Origin: JAUNBG01 sp964442735
GTDB lineage: Bacteria > Planctomycetota > Planctomycetia > Pirellulales > Thermoguttaceae
Assembly: GCA_964442735.1 (NCBI GenBank)
Contig: CAYUAP010000075.1
Span: 1-25,719 of the forward strand
Length of the DNA: 25,719 nt
Direction of reading: 5' to 3'
This document shows positions 15,900 through 24,552 of the stretch, piece after piece. The translations under genes were made by a program, and so were the position numbers. Numbering within the stretch: the first letter of the stretch is position 1; every line of letters starts with the position of its first letter. The notes under the pieces were generated by a model. The model ran no database searches and was not told the origin of the DNA. It saw nothing but the letters and a program-made list of their open reading frames with translations.

Positions 15900-16238
15900 G
15901 TAACCATTCATGAACGATTTTGAAACCACGTATATCACGGATAAACACAGATAGTTTGTCGTAAAATACAATATTTTACAATAACAAACGAAACATTTTT
16001 ATACTCAAGGTCGTTATAAAAGTCTATTTTTCAAAACAGGCGAGACGCCTGTTTTGGAGGATGCGGACGAGACCTGCCTGCCGTCAGGCATGGCGTCCGT
16101 GCTCCCGGGAAATGTCGAATTTATAACATCGTACAGTATATCTATTATAATAAATTTATCATATAAAATTTGTTTACAAAAAACTATCTGTGAAAATCAG
16201 TGTTATCCTTGGTTTCACTTTATATCCGTGAACGATTA
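15900..16238. repeat. long inverted-repeat element, copy 2 (interrupted by MITE D)
   Basis: Without the MITE (16000-16140) this is about 200 bp and aligns along its whole length with 2030-2235. Left block: GTAACCATTCATGAACGATT through CAATAACAAACGAAACATTT. Right block: TGAAAATCAGTGTTATCC through ATCCGTGAACGATTA. The ends are imperfect inverted repeats. The direct repeats that flank copy 1 are not seen here. Confidence 0.75.
16000..16140 (+). mobile_element. MITE copy D (141 bp, long form), reference copy
   Basis: Starts TATACT, 6 nt, CGTTATAAA and ends as its imperfect inverse (TTTATAAC...AGTATA). Inside are hairpin 1, CAAAACAGGCG/CGCCTGTTTTG with loop AGA (16032-16056), and hairpin 2, GCGGACG/CGTCCGT, whose loop holds a nested TGCCTG-CCGT-CAGGCA hairpin. 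No ORF is present. The uninterrupted site at about 2131 reads TTTTTATCGATG; here the same place reads TTTTTA, element, TATCTATT, which fits a duplicated TA target. This is as expected for a non-autonomous IS630/Tc1-mariner-like element; no transposase was found in the window. Confidence 0.88.
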
Positions 16239-16566
16239 CAATTATTTGTACTCCCTGATTATTTATATGCCCTGATTATTTGAAGATTATTATCATGCCA
16301 ATGTTCCATTCAGTCGTGATTCGTATATTAGGAACGTTAGGGACGGATACTTTCCGCCCATTGGAAGATACGTCCCGGATTGACAAATTTTATAACAATT
16401 GTGGTCTGTTACAATTTTGAGAAACCGGGATTCCGGTTTCATCTTCATTCCCAGCTTGAAATTAGAACCTCGATCAAAAAATGAATGATAGTCCAGGCGT
16501 ATAAATATTATCCTTGTAATCTACATTCAGGAAACCTTTAATGATAAACTTTATGCAGTATAATAA
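16239..16566. other. non-coding 3' region of the rhamnosidase-like gene
   Basis: Contains two near-copies of CCCTGATTATTT (from 16253), an imperfect GGGACG...CGTCCC hairpin at about 16340-16377, and the hairpin at 16421-16440. No ORF of interest is seen. Confidence 0.5.
16421..16440 (-). terminator. possible 3' hairpin of the GH106-like gene
   Basis: GAAACCGG-GATT-CCGGTTTC has an 8-bp GC-containing stem about 125 bp past the stop codon. A T-run is lacking on either strand, so it may be an mRNA-stabilising hairpin rather than a terminator. Confidence 0.35.
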
Positions 16567-19500
16567 TCAATATTTCATATATTGCAATTGTACAGGTCCA
16601 ATCAAACCCGATTTTTTGAGTGGTGAATCTTTTTTCCAGGAATTGACAGGACACCAGGTGGGACGTTGTTCTTCCGGCAAATTCAGGTCGCCGATCAAAC
16701 GATTGACCCAGGTATTGACCACTTCGATTTCAAGGGTATTCGTTCCCTGCTTGACCTGCCTTGTAATATCGATCTGATAGGGGAAGGTCCAGACGCCCCC
16801 AATGTATTTACCATTGACTTTAATTTTAGCCATCTCCGCAATGTCGCCGAGGGAGAGAATGATATTCTGCCCTTGTTTTTGAGGTATATTTTCAATTTCA
16901 AATTCCGTTCGATAGATAGCAGTTCCGCTAAAGTATTTAATACGGGAATCGGACGACTTCGCCCAATCGGTCAATTTATCGAAAATTATTGTCTCTTTAG
17001 GACCTCGTGGTAGTTTACCGGCATCGAATTGAACGGACCAGGGCCCTATCAGTGTATCAACCGCATACGCCTTCGGGAAGTTAATTCCCGTTCCGGTTTT
17101 CTTCTTGCTGTCCTGCTGGAAAACAATGAAATAACTTTCCTGGCTGGCGAAATCGAGTGAAACTGTTGTCGTGTTTTTCGACTGTTTCCAATTGGGAAGA
17201 ATCCGACTGGTACCGGACAGGGGTGACCAGAGTTCGGGTATTTTACCGGTAATACGGAACTCAAGGGGAACGTTCGAAATAGGTTGATCACTCTGATTGG
17301 CAATAAAGTATATTTCTGTATTATCTAAATGTCGATGTCCATAAACCAAAGGCGTACCAACGGGAATACGGCAATCAGGAATTGTTTGAATCATGGTAAA
17401 CAATTCTTCCAGGGAAAGACCGTTCGCGATCATTCCTTTACCCACTTTTCGTGACTTGACCGCTTTACCATCGACGGCTCCCCATAAAAGGTCCGCGATT
17501 CGTTTGACTTCCAAATCTGCTTCCGGCTGATTGGCCAGACTGGGGGATCGGGTCGGTTTGGGACCGAGAACAATGGCTCCATCCTTAACCAACTGGTCGA
17601 TTTTACGGAGTAATTCCGGACGCATCGTCTCCAGCTTGGGGAGAACGAGGACCCGATATTGAGTTCCATGCGGAAGGGTTATTAAACCGTCTTGAACTCC
17701 CATCGCGTATTCAATAACTTCCGCATTCATAAAGTCGTACTGATACCCATTAGGAATCGGTGGATCGACGGCTCCGATCATTTTCGGAGCGTCTTCGCCA
17801 ATAAAATAGGCAACGTCCGCAATATTAAGACCCTGTTGCAACATGTAATTACACCGCTTCAGATAACTCGTAAACAGGTCCATCTGACAGAACCAGGTAT
17901 TATGACGATTGAATTCATTTCCGAACCAGGCGTTAACTCCAGGGACTTTATCGTCACTCGCCTGCTGAATATAAAGATGAAGCAGCGTATTATTAATACC
18001 TTCGGAGAAGAAACGATCCGTTCTCTGTTTCATATTGACCGGACTGCGCCCGAACGGATTACCCGCACATGTATTCGATTCGGCCCATATTTGCTTTTTA
18101 CCGTAAATATGGCCACAGGAAGACGCAATTCGATTTTCTATATCTCCCAACGTTCCCTCGCTCCAGTATTCGCCCGCAATCTCGTCCGATTGACCTCCGT
18201 ACTGTAAAAATTCGCCCGGAAATCCCCAATGTCCGTAACATTCCAGCCAGGTCTTTAGACCATGTTTATTACTGATATCACGAAGACCTCCAACGTAATT
18301 ATAGGATATTTCATCCGCGATAAAACGGCGTAAATCCCATAGAAAACGATCTGAATCGTTTTGATTACCGATTACATAACCAAAATATGCCGGAAGATAG
18401 GGCGTCGGATCATAGCCGAAACTATTCTGGAATTTTGTGAAAAATTGATCGGTGAAATTTTGACCGCCTACTTCATAACTGTCCTGTACTACGATTTTAA
18501 AGGATTGACGCTCCTCGGCCGGAATACGTTTTAAAACCTCGCCCATTAAGGATTCGAAATGATGATAGATATGTTCCCGACTCATTTTGTCGGTTTCGTA
18601 ACCTGTAGCTTCCGGAACGGCTGGCGCGTTTTTAGTTCCTGTTGGTGTCATGCCTGTTCGCATAATTACCCAGTTACCTTCCGGTACATTCCAGTTGAGA
18701 GTACCATCTTCGGCCATTTTATCGGAGATATCAATGATCTTCTTCGTATCGACCATGGTTGCAGGATCGTCTACGATCGGCTGAACGGGCCATTGATATT
18801 CCGTCCACTTTGGCTGGGGGGTCTGATGCATTTTCGCGAGTGTTTTTTCACTAAAAGCGGCGATACGCGGCGCGGTATTCAGAACGAGTTCCGCTATTCC
18901 CGCATTGTTCTGCTGACTTTTTATGGTAAATTTGAATTCACTGGCCGTTATGGTCGGAAACGAAACGGTTATTGGGGACCATGGAAGAAATCCGACGTTG
19001 ATTTCCGGATTGTACCGACTGATTTCAAATGCGATAATCGGTTTGAAATTTCCATCGATCTTCGCCGACAGTTCGGCATGGGCCGTGATCGGTGAAGGCA
19101 TGGGATAGACCATTAAACTTCGCGCTGTAAATGGTTTATCACCTGACAGAATAAAGGACGTTTCTTTTTGGGCAGGAAGGGAGACGCCCGTCTTGATATC
19201 ACCATCCAGAAGCTTTTTTACCTGGGGATCTACGTTCGTGGAATCGGCGGTAAAATGAACGGTATCGTTTTCCGGTTCCGGCCAGGCGAGAACTTTCACG
19301 TCCTGAAATTCTTTTGCCGGCTGTTCCAGTTTCTGTTGGATCTGTTTGGGACCGGAAACACGAAGTTCACTGGAAACAAGATAGCGCATGGCACGGGTAT
19401 AATCGACCCAGGGACCTCCCGACTGACTCCAGCCGGGTGAATTGAAAATACCAATTTCCATATCCAATTCCGTAGCCGTTTTTACGGCAACATGAATAAT

Positions 19501-19890
19501 ATCCCACCATTGTTCACTCAATGTCTTAATCGGACCACGTTTCACGTTATCAACCCCAATATCGCCAATATAAGCACGATTTATTCCTGCTTTCTTCATG
19601 GCATGAAGATCTTTTACTACTCCCTCCTTCGATATGTTACTGGAAATCCAGTACCAGTAGACTCCCGTCTTGACCGATTCAGGTGGATTTAAAAAATGTG
19701 CGGATAACTCTTTCATCGTGACTTTATCCGGCTCCTGATTCGTTTCCACTGGCATTTTATAGGGAAAAGCCGCTTTTACCTCGGGGGATGCGGCCCAAAC
19801 GTCCGTTAAAAACGTTCCTAAATGTGATAGAACGAATATTATGACTGTTACGTATGTCATCTTCCAGATTACTCTAGGGTTTTTCTTCAT
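16567..19890 (-). CDS. secreted GH106-like alpha-L-rhamnosidase
   Basis: 1107 aa with a signal peptide (basic start, hydrophobic stretch, cleavage near VWAAS). The start of the mature protein, HFLNPPESVKTGVYWYWISS, followed by KDLHAMKKAGINRAYIGDIG, is the hallmark opening of the glycoside hydrolase 106 TIM barrel. VVQDSYEVGG, WLECYGHWG and WAESNTC supply conserved-looking acidic residues, but I do not assign the catalytic pair. The C-terminal 150 residues form a galactose-binding-like beta-sandwich (MAKIKVNGKYIGGVWTFPYQ). GH106 enzymes remove alpha-L-rhamnose from pectic and other polysaccharides; export suggests action in the periplasm or outside. AAGGAAAA lies before the ATG. It is 37 bp past holB and is the last gene of the aroC-holB cluster. 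Confidence 0.87.
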   Translation of the reverse strand: MKKNPRVIWKMTYVTVIIFVLSHLGTFLTDVWAASPEVKAAFPYKMPVETNQEPDKVTMKELSAHFLNPPESVKTGVYWYWISSNISKEGVVKDLHAMKKAGINRAYIGDIGVDNVKRGPIKTLSEQWWDIIHVAVKTATELDMEIGIFNSPGWSQSGGPWVDYTRAMRYLVSSELRVSGPKQIQQKLEQPAKEFQDVKVLAWPEPENDTVHFTADSTNVDPQVKKLLDGDIKTGVSLPAQKETSFILSGDKPFTARSLMVYPMPSPITAHAELSAKIDGNFKPIIAFEISRYNPEINVGFLPWSPITVSFPTITASEFKFTIKSQQNNAGIAELVLNTAPRIAAFSEKTLAKMHQTPQPKWTEYQWPVQPIVDDPATMVDTKKIIDISDKMAEDGTLNWNVPEGNWVIMRTGMTPTGTKNAPAVPEATGYETDKMSREHIYHHFESLMGEVLKRIPAEERQSFKIVVQDSYEVGGQNFTDQFFTKFQNSFGYDPTPYLPAYFGYVIGNQNDSDRFLWDLRRFIADEISYNYVGGLRDISNKHGLKTWLECYGHWGFPGEFLQYGGQSDEIAGEYWSEGTLGDIENRIASSCGHIYGKKQIWAESNTCAGNPFGRSPVNMKQRTDRFFSEGINNTLLHLYIQQASDDKVPGVNAWFGNEFNRHNTWFCQMDLFTSYLKRCNYMLQQGLNIADVAYFIGEDAPKMIGAVDPPIPNGYQYDFMNAEVIEYAMGVQDGLITLPHGTQYRVLVLPKLETMRPELLRKIDQLVKDGAIVLGPKPTRSPSLANQPEADLEVKRIADLLWGAVDGKAVKSRKVGKGMIANGLSLEELFTMIQTIPDCRIPVGTPLVYGHRHLDNTEIYFIANQSDQPISNVPLEFRITGKIPELWSPLSGTSRILPNWKQSKNTTTVSLDFASQESYFIVFQQDSKKKTGTGINFPKAYAVDTLIGPWSVQFDAGKLPRGPKETIIFDKLTDWAKSSDSRIKYFSGTAIYRTEFEIENIPQKQGQNIILSLGDIAEMAKIKVNGKYIGGVWTFPYQIDITRQVKQGTNTLEIEVVNTWVNRLIGDLNLPEEQRPTWCPVNSWKKDSPLKKSGLIGPVQLQYMKY

Positions 19891-19927
19891 CGGTTTTCCT
19901 TTTAAAATTTTTATTTACTGATTGAGT

Positions 19928-21058
19928 TCATTTACTAATTGAGTTCATAACACTATCGGTCCAGGCATCGACAATATAGGGAACATTCACATTTCTATCG
20001 ATCATCCCGAGAATATCGATCGTTTTTTCTGCCTGACGAATCGGAACAAGGACCGAGGTCGGTCTCGTTGCTGCCAACCAGGGGCGGAGAATATTCGGTA
20101 TGCGTATCGCATTGGGATCGACCATATATTCAATTTGATTTCGGAAGAAATTAAGGGCCTGTGATAAAACGAATCGGAGACGCCGGCGTCTTAATTGAGA
20201 ATCTTTTCCAATAGCATCAACATACTCGTTCAACTGTCGTGCAAAAATGGTGGAATCGGCACTACTGTCTGACAATGCGCGATAAAGTTCCGTATTGAAT
20301 TGTTCCAGGGTTTCGTCGGCCAGTTCCAGAGCTCGACTGATCGATCCATTGGCTCCGACCGCTAAATGTTCGGCCTGTTCCCTTGATTCGACCAAACGCC
20401 GATTCCATAATATATCCACAAGTTCTTTTTGTTCAAGATCCTTAAATCGTATGATTTGACATCGCGAACGAATTGTGGGTAGTTGTTTGGCGGCACTCGT
20501 TCCTATCAGAATCAAGATGGAATTCGGTGGTGGTTCTTCCAGCGTTTTTAATAACGCATTCGCTCCTTCCGAATTAAGATAGTCTGCATCATCCATAATA
20601 ACAACTTTACGACCTCCCAAACAGGAGGTACGCGATATTTCATAACATAAACCGCTTGATAAACGACTTCCCCGATCTCCGACCAAAAGTGCCATGGGGA
20701 TATCCGAATTATTCGATGGTTTACAGACGTAAAAAAAGTCGGGGTGATTCGGCAAAAGAACATGACCGGCTTTTCTTTTTTGTTCTTCTTTATTCGGAAA
20801 AAAAAGACGACAACTTTCACATTCGTTACAGGGAGTAAAATGATTCAAGTCGGATGGCACTTGAAAATCGCACATCGTGTCCGGATGCTTCGTCTGATTC
20901 TGACATAGCAGAACCTTGGCCAATGCGAACGCGAAGGTACGTTTTCCGACTCCTTCCGAACCGACAAACAGAAAACTTCCGCCCAACCGGCCTCGCTGAT
21001 TGGCCCGGGCAAACGCCAATGCCGTATCGTCATGTCCCAGAATACCTTGCCAGCTCAT
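19928..21058 (-). CDS. holB: DNA polymerase III delta' subunit
   Basis: 376 aa. The clamp-loader delta' subunit helps open the beta clamp and load it at primer termini. Walker A GSEGVGKRT is at residues 33-41. A cysteine cluster consistent with the zinc module is present (C63, C77, C80, C83). The Walker B-like VVIMDDADYL (about 152-161) reads DDAD rather than DEAD, and the LPTIRSRC sensor-1 motif is at about 193-200. The C-terminal part is less conserved, as usual. It overlaps the end of aroC by 4 bp (ATGA), so translation is probably coupled. It could be confused with DnaX, but the length and the SRC motif together with the weak Walker B favour delta'. Confidence 0.93.
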   Translation of the reverse strand: MSWQGILGHDDTALAFARANQRGRLGGSFLFVGSEGVGKRTFAFALAKVLLCQNQTKHPDTMCDFQVPSDLNHFTPCNECESCRLFFPNKEEQKRKAGHVLLPNHPDFFYVCKPSNNSDIPMALLVGDRGSRLSSGLCYEISRTSCLGGRKVVIMDDADYLNSEGANALLKTLEEPPPNSILILIGTSAAKQLPTIRSRCQIIRFKDLEQKELVDILWNRRLVESREQAEHLAVGANGSISRALELADETLEQFNTELYRALSDSSADSTIFARQLNEYVDAIGKDSQLRRRRLRFVLSQALNFFRNQIEYMVDPNAIRIPNILRPWLAATRPTSVLVPIRQAEKTIDILGMIDRNVNVPYIVDAWTDSVMNSISK

Positions 21059-22227
21059 TTACCCTCCCTATCCAAATGGTCTCGTACCATTTTCTGAAAC
21101 AGCTCCAAGCGGGCCATTATTTCCGAACGCGAGTCTCCTCCGAATTTATCGACGAGAGCTGTGGCCACTTCAAACGCAATCACGTTTTCCAAAACAACAG
21201 ATGCGGCGGAGACGGCGCAAACATCACTTCTTTCATAGGATGCCAAAACTGCTCCTTTAGTCCGAAAATCAATGGATGCCAACGGTTTTTTTAAGGTGGC
21301 AATCGGCTTCATGGCCGCACGAACAACCAACGGTTGACCATTAGTCATTCCGGCTTCTAGTCCGCCCGCTCCGTTACTCGAACGTGTGAAACCAAATGAT
21401 CGATTCCCCTTTGATTCCGAATGGTATAATATGGGATCGTGAACTTCCGACCCTTTTTTCCGGGACGCCTCGAAACCAAGTCCAATTTCGACTCCTTTAA
21501 TCGCTTGTATCGCCATGGCCGCCAAGGCAATTCGACCGTCCAATTTTCGATCCCATTGCGAATGTGTTCCCAAGCCGAAGGGAAGATTGAAAATTCGAAC
21601 TTCAATAATCCCACCCAGGGTATCTCCTTCTTCACGACATTGATCGATTAAGGACTTGGCCTGCTCGTCCTTTTCCGGATAAAGCGAATAGACGACACTC
21701 CGATCCCGACGCTCTTGAAGTTCGGACGGGGAAAACAATTCAATTTCATTTTCAGGACCGTCCAGTGCGAGGGATCCGATCGAACGAACATAACCAACTG
21801 CCTTAATATTCAGTTCCTTTAGAAGGAGTTGGGCCAGGGCGCCCGCAGCAACTCGCGCCGCTGTTTCCCGGGCACTGGATCGTTCCAAAATGGGCCGAAT
21901 TTCCGTTAAATACTTTATCGACCCTGTCAGATCGCCATGACCTGGACGTGGCTGGTATAACGATGGCATTGACTCTATTTTGTAGTCTCGATTCTTTATC
22001 CATAATAAAAGTGGACTACCAATACTGCGCCCGTGAAGAATTCCGGATAGTATCTCGACGGTATCTGTTTCAATGGTCTGCCGCCCTCCCCGACCATAAC
22101 CTCCCTGACGCCGCTTGAGTTCGTTATTAATAAAGTTAACGTCCAATTCAATATCGGCCGGAAATCCGTCTACCAACGCCGATAATCCTCGTCCATGCGA
22201 TTCGCCCGTTGTCTGATAGGTCAACAT
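21055..22227 (-). CDS. aroC: chorismate synthase
   Basis: 390 aa, in the usual range (350-400). The enzyme makes chorismate from 5-enolpyruvylshikimate-3-phosphate with reduced FMN, the last step of the shikimate pathway, in the cytoplasm. The signature TTGESHGRGLSALVDGFPAD is at residues 6-25, RRQGGYGRGGRQTIETD at about 39-55, ARETAARVAAGALA at about 119-132, and GGLEAGMTNGQPLVVRAAMK in the C-terminal half, all standard. AAGGAG lies about 9 nt before the ATG, the best ribosome-binding site in the window. It is 24 bp past the glycosidase-like gene and overlaps holB by 4 bp. Confidence 0.97.
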   Translation of the reverse strand: MLTYQTTGESHGRGLSALVDGFPADIELDVNFINNELKRRQGGYGRGGRQTIETDTVEILSGILHGRSIGSPLLLWIKNRDYKIESMPSLYQPRPGHGDLTGSIKYLTEIRPILERSSARETAARVAAGALAQLLLKELNIKAVGYVRSIGSLALDGPENEIELFSPSELQERRDRSVVYSLYPEKDEQAKSLIDQCREEGDTLGGIIEVRIFNLPFGLGTHSQWDRKLDGRIALAAMAIQAIKGVEIGLGFEASRKKGSEVHDPILYHSESKGNRSFGFTRSSNGAGGLEAGMTNGQPLVVRAAMKPIATLKKPLASIDFRTKGAVLASYERSDVCAVSAASVVLENVIAFEVATALVDKFGGDSRSEIMARLELFQKMVRDHLDREGK

Positions 22228-22251
22228 TCAATCTTCTCCTTTATCTTCTAT

Positions 22252-24228
22252 TTATAAAATGCGAAAACTTCTTCCCTTTAGTAAATAGCCATCGGACATT
22301 TTCCAGTCACTATCTCCAAAATTAACCGTTATGATTGTACCATTATTAAAAACCGTTTGCTGGATGCTCCTGTCTGAAGATAGATATTTATGATCAATCA
22401 TAACAGAACGGACTGTTTTTTCAACTGCTTTTTGTATGGAACGATAACTGTCAACAAACTGATCCCGATATTGTGTCCAGGCTGTTCTGTCAAAAAGATA
22501 GAGCGGAGGTGTACCTGTTATAATATTAAAGAGGTCTTTTTTCCACCATATTGTCGGTATTTTATTATTACTATCTCCCCAATACCAATAGGAAACAACG
22601 CAGTCATGAAATACAAGTTCCCATAAAGGAATACGATATTTTTCATTGATCTGTATTGTTTCGATCTTCTCCGGAACTTTATCCAGAAGAACCCACATAT
22701 TACGGCCCGCATCGGGAACACGTCCGCTGTGATAGCTCATAACACCTTCAAAATAGTCACAGGTCGGTACATAAAACTCGTTGCCATCCTCTGTGCCACA
22801 GACCAGATTGAATTCACGTCCGAGGAGCCCCAACAGGTCCTGCCGTGCCTTTTTACTCTCCGTTCGTGTTAATGGATGATCCGGATGCCAGCATTCGGTG
22901 GTGCCGGTCCCGGTTACATCCAGAAATCGGGCCAGATAGGGCTTCGTTTGAAGTTCTCGTCCAATACGTTTTCGCGCATAGGGTATGGCTTTAGCCTCGC
23001 ATAACGATACACAGGAAATCATCGGCTTGTTTGGATCCTTCGGATAAACCTGCCAGCCACGGGCGATATCACCCTTGTTACTCGACCAGACAATATCGTT
23101 CGGCCAAGCTTCGACCGGCCAGTCACTACTGATGTATCGGAGTTCCGATAACTGATTTGGGGCTATCAAGTCCTTGTAAATATCATAGCAACTCGTTATA
23201 ATATTGTCCATCGCTTGAAGTTTGGTCACTTCTTCTGCTTCCGATTTATAGCCTTTAAAAGCCTCTGCCCCTCCTGCTGTATTAAAGAGAAGATGGGTCA
23301 TTCCCAACGCCTGCATTTCATGGGCCTGCCGTACTTTATCGCGTTCCCAATACCAAATATTCGCGGCTCCAACGATTAAATCCAATCCCTTTTGCAGTTT
23401 CGGATTACGACGAATTTTTTCGTCGAAGGAAACAACAAGTCCACTCTTTTTTGCATATTCCCGATAATTTCGAGCAAACGTAACATGATCGCTTTGTTCG
23501 AAAAATCGATATCGAACAATACGTGGATAGGCGAAAACACCTTTTTGCGCAGTCCAGACCAGTGATAGTCCAAAATAGCCGTTATCACGAATTTTATACT
23601 CAACGAGACCATCGTCCGGCGTTACGGCAATGACCATATATCCCGGCCCACCGACAATTCTTCGATCATCTTGTGATGTTGTCGTTTCGACCATTTTTTC
23701 TTCATAATGTCCGGCAAAACACATATTCAATCCACTCCCACTCAAAAAACGATATAGTGTCGGCAGATATTCGGGTAATTGATATACCGGTAATGACAAA
23801 CCCGGCCCATTCGGAAGAATGATTCGATCCGATTTCGACGATTCAAACGCACACGGAAAATAAAGTCGATGTAATGGTGTCGTTCGATCAGAATCAATAC
23901 TCAATTGAATTTCATTATTTGCGGAAAATTTCAATTGAATCTGACAGGGTTTCGCGTAGTCCTTGACCTGAATCGTCCAAAAAAGAGTGTCATCTTTCTT
24001 GTCGAGATCGAAAAATCGAATCCCGTTCAACAAACAGGATTGTATCCATTCTTTATCGACTCTTTTGTCTCGAACCGTTAGGCGGGATGACGTTGATTCC
24101 ACTCGAACCAATAGACATTCATTCTCCAGTTCAATGGTTTTCACTCCCGACCCTTCCCCGCAATAAACCGAAGTCAATTCCATTAAAAAAAATAGAATTT
24201 CCACTAAAAGGGTAATTTGTGTCTTCAT
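22252..24228 (-). CDS. secreted putative glycoside hydrolase, family uncertain
   Basis: 658 aa. A signal peptide (about 1-23, ending SVYCGEG) leads into a beta-rich domain (about 27-265: VKTIELENECLLVRVESTSS), then what looks like a TIM barrel (about 280-570) with GMTHLLFNTAGG, YISSDWPVEAWP, ARFLDVTGTGTTECWHPDHP and LVCGTEDGNEFYVPTCDYFEG. A small C-terminal beta domain ends NGTIITVNFGDSDWKMSDGY. The order of a sandwich followed by a barrel with D/E and W residues at strand ends resembles GH101/GH129-type or DUF5696-like glycosidases. I cannot name the family or the catalytic residues with confidence. The start has only a weak Shine-Dalgarno sequence. A MITE ends 30 bp upstream, so the promoter or leader is partly MITE-derived. 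It is the first gene of the cluster ending in the rhamnosidase. Confidence 0.6.
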   Translation of the reverse strand: MKTQITLLVEILFFLMELTSVYCGEGSGVKTIELENECLLVRVESTSSRLTVRDKRVDKEWIQSCLLNGIRFFDLDKKDDTLFWTIQVKDYAKPCQIQLKFSANNEIQLSIDSDRTTPLHRLYFPCAFESSKSDRIILPNGPGLSLPVYQLPEYLPTLYRFLSGSGLNMCFAGHYEEKMVETTTSQDDRRIVGGPGYMVIAVTPDDGLVEYKIRDNGYFGLSLVWTAQKGVFAYPRIVRYRFFEQSDHVTFARNYREYAKKSGLVVSFDEKIRRNPKLQKGLDLIVGAANIWYWERDKVRQAHEMQALGMTHLLFNTAGGAEAFKGYKSEAEEVTKLQAMDNIITSCYDIYKDLIAPNQLSELRYISSDWPVEAWPNDIVWSSNKGDIARGWQVYPKDPNKPMISCVSLCEAKAIPYARKRIGRELQTKPYLARFLDVTGTGTTECWHPDHPLTRTESKKARQDLLGLLGREFNLVCGTEDGNEFYVPTCDYFEGVMSYHSGRVPDAGRNMWVLLDKVPEKIETIQINEKYRIPLWELVFHDCVVSYWYWGDSNNKIPTIWWKKDLFNIITGTPPLYLFDRTAWTQYRDQFVDSYRSIQKAVEKTVRSVMIDHKYLSSDRSIQQTVFNNGTIITVNFGDSDWKMSDGYLLKGRSFRIL

Positions 24229-24258
24229 ATCGAGTCATTCTGTTGATGGGGGTTTATA

Positions 24259-24374
24259 TATACTCAAGGTCGTTATAAAAGTCTATTTTAAAACAGGCGA
24301 GACACCTGTTTTGGAGGATGTGCACGAGATGTCCGCTCCCGGAAAATGCCGTATTTATAACGTCCTAAAGTATA
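24259..24374 (+). mobile_element. MITE copy E (116 bp, short form)
   Basis: Starts TATACTCAAGGTCGTTATAA and ends TTTATAACGTCCTAAAGTATA, the same right end as copy A. Hairpin 1 is AAAACAGG/CCTGTTTT; hairpin 2 is decayed (GTGCACGAGATGTCCGC) and the nested hairpin is absent. It sits between the cytochrome-like gene and the glycosidase-like gene, 30 bp from the latter's ATG. Confidence 0.87.
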
Positions 24375-24552
24375 ATACTTGATTTGAAACTCTTTTTGCA
24401 CCTTCTGTCATATATAATTTAAAGATTCCAAAATAAAACAACGAGATCTTTATATTTTATATCATCAGGTCAAAACAGGCGGAAAACCTGTTTTTCAAAA
24501 TGAAACTATTTCAATCTCCGCCTCTGGAAGATGTTGTCTACAATTCAGTCTT
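24375..24552. other. 3' region of the cytochrome-like gene
   Basis: AT-rich, non-coding. Apart from the hairpin at 24472-24494 I see nothing in it. Confidence 0.5.
24472..24494 (-). terminator. hairpin related to the MITE arm, possible terminator
   Basis: AAAACAGG-CGGAAAA-CCTGTTTT, an 8-bp stem with four terminal T on either strand, 58 bp past the cytochrome-like stop codon. It equals MITE hairpin 1 except for the loop, so it may be a MITE remnant reused as an mRNA 3' end. Confidence 0.45.

Noticed and set aside
16340..16377. Riboswitch or small RNA in the GGGACG...CGTCCC hairpin
   Set aside because: It is a single imperfect hairpin without a recognisable conserved core, promoter or T-run, at the 3' side of a gene rather than in a leader.
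17692..19108. Plus-strand frames of 171 and 178 codons
   Set aside because: They are antisense to the GH106-like gene, with no ribosome-binding sites and no domain signals.
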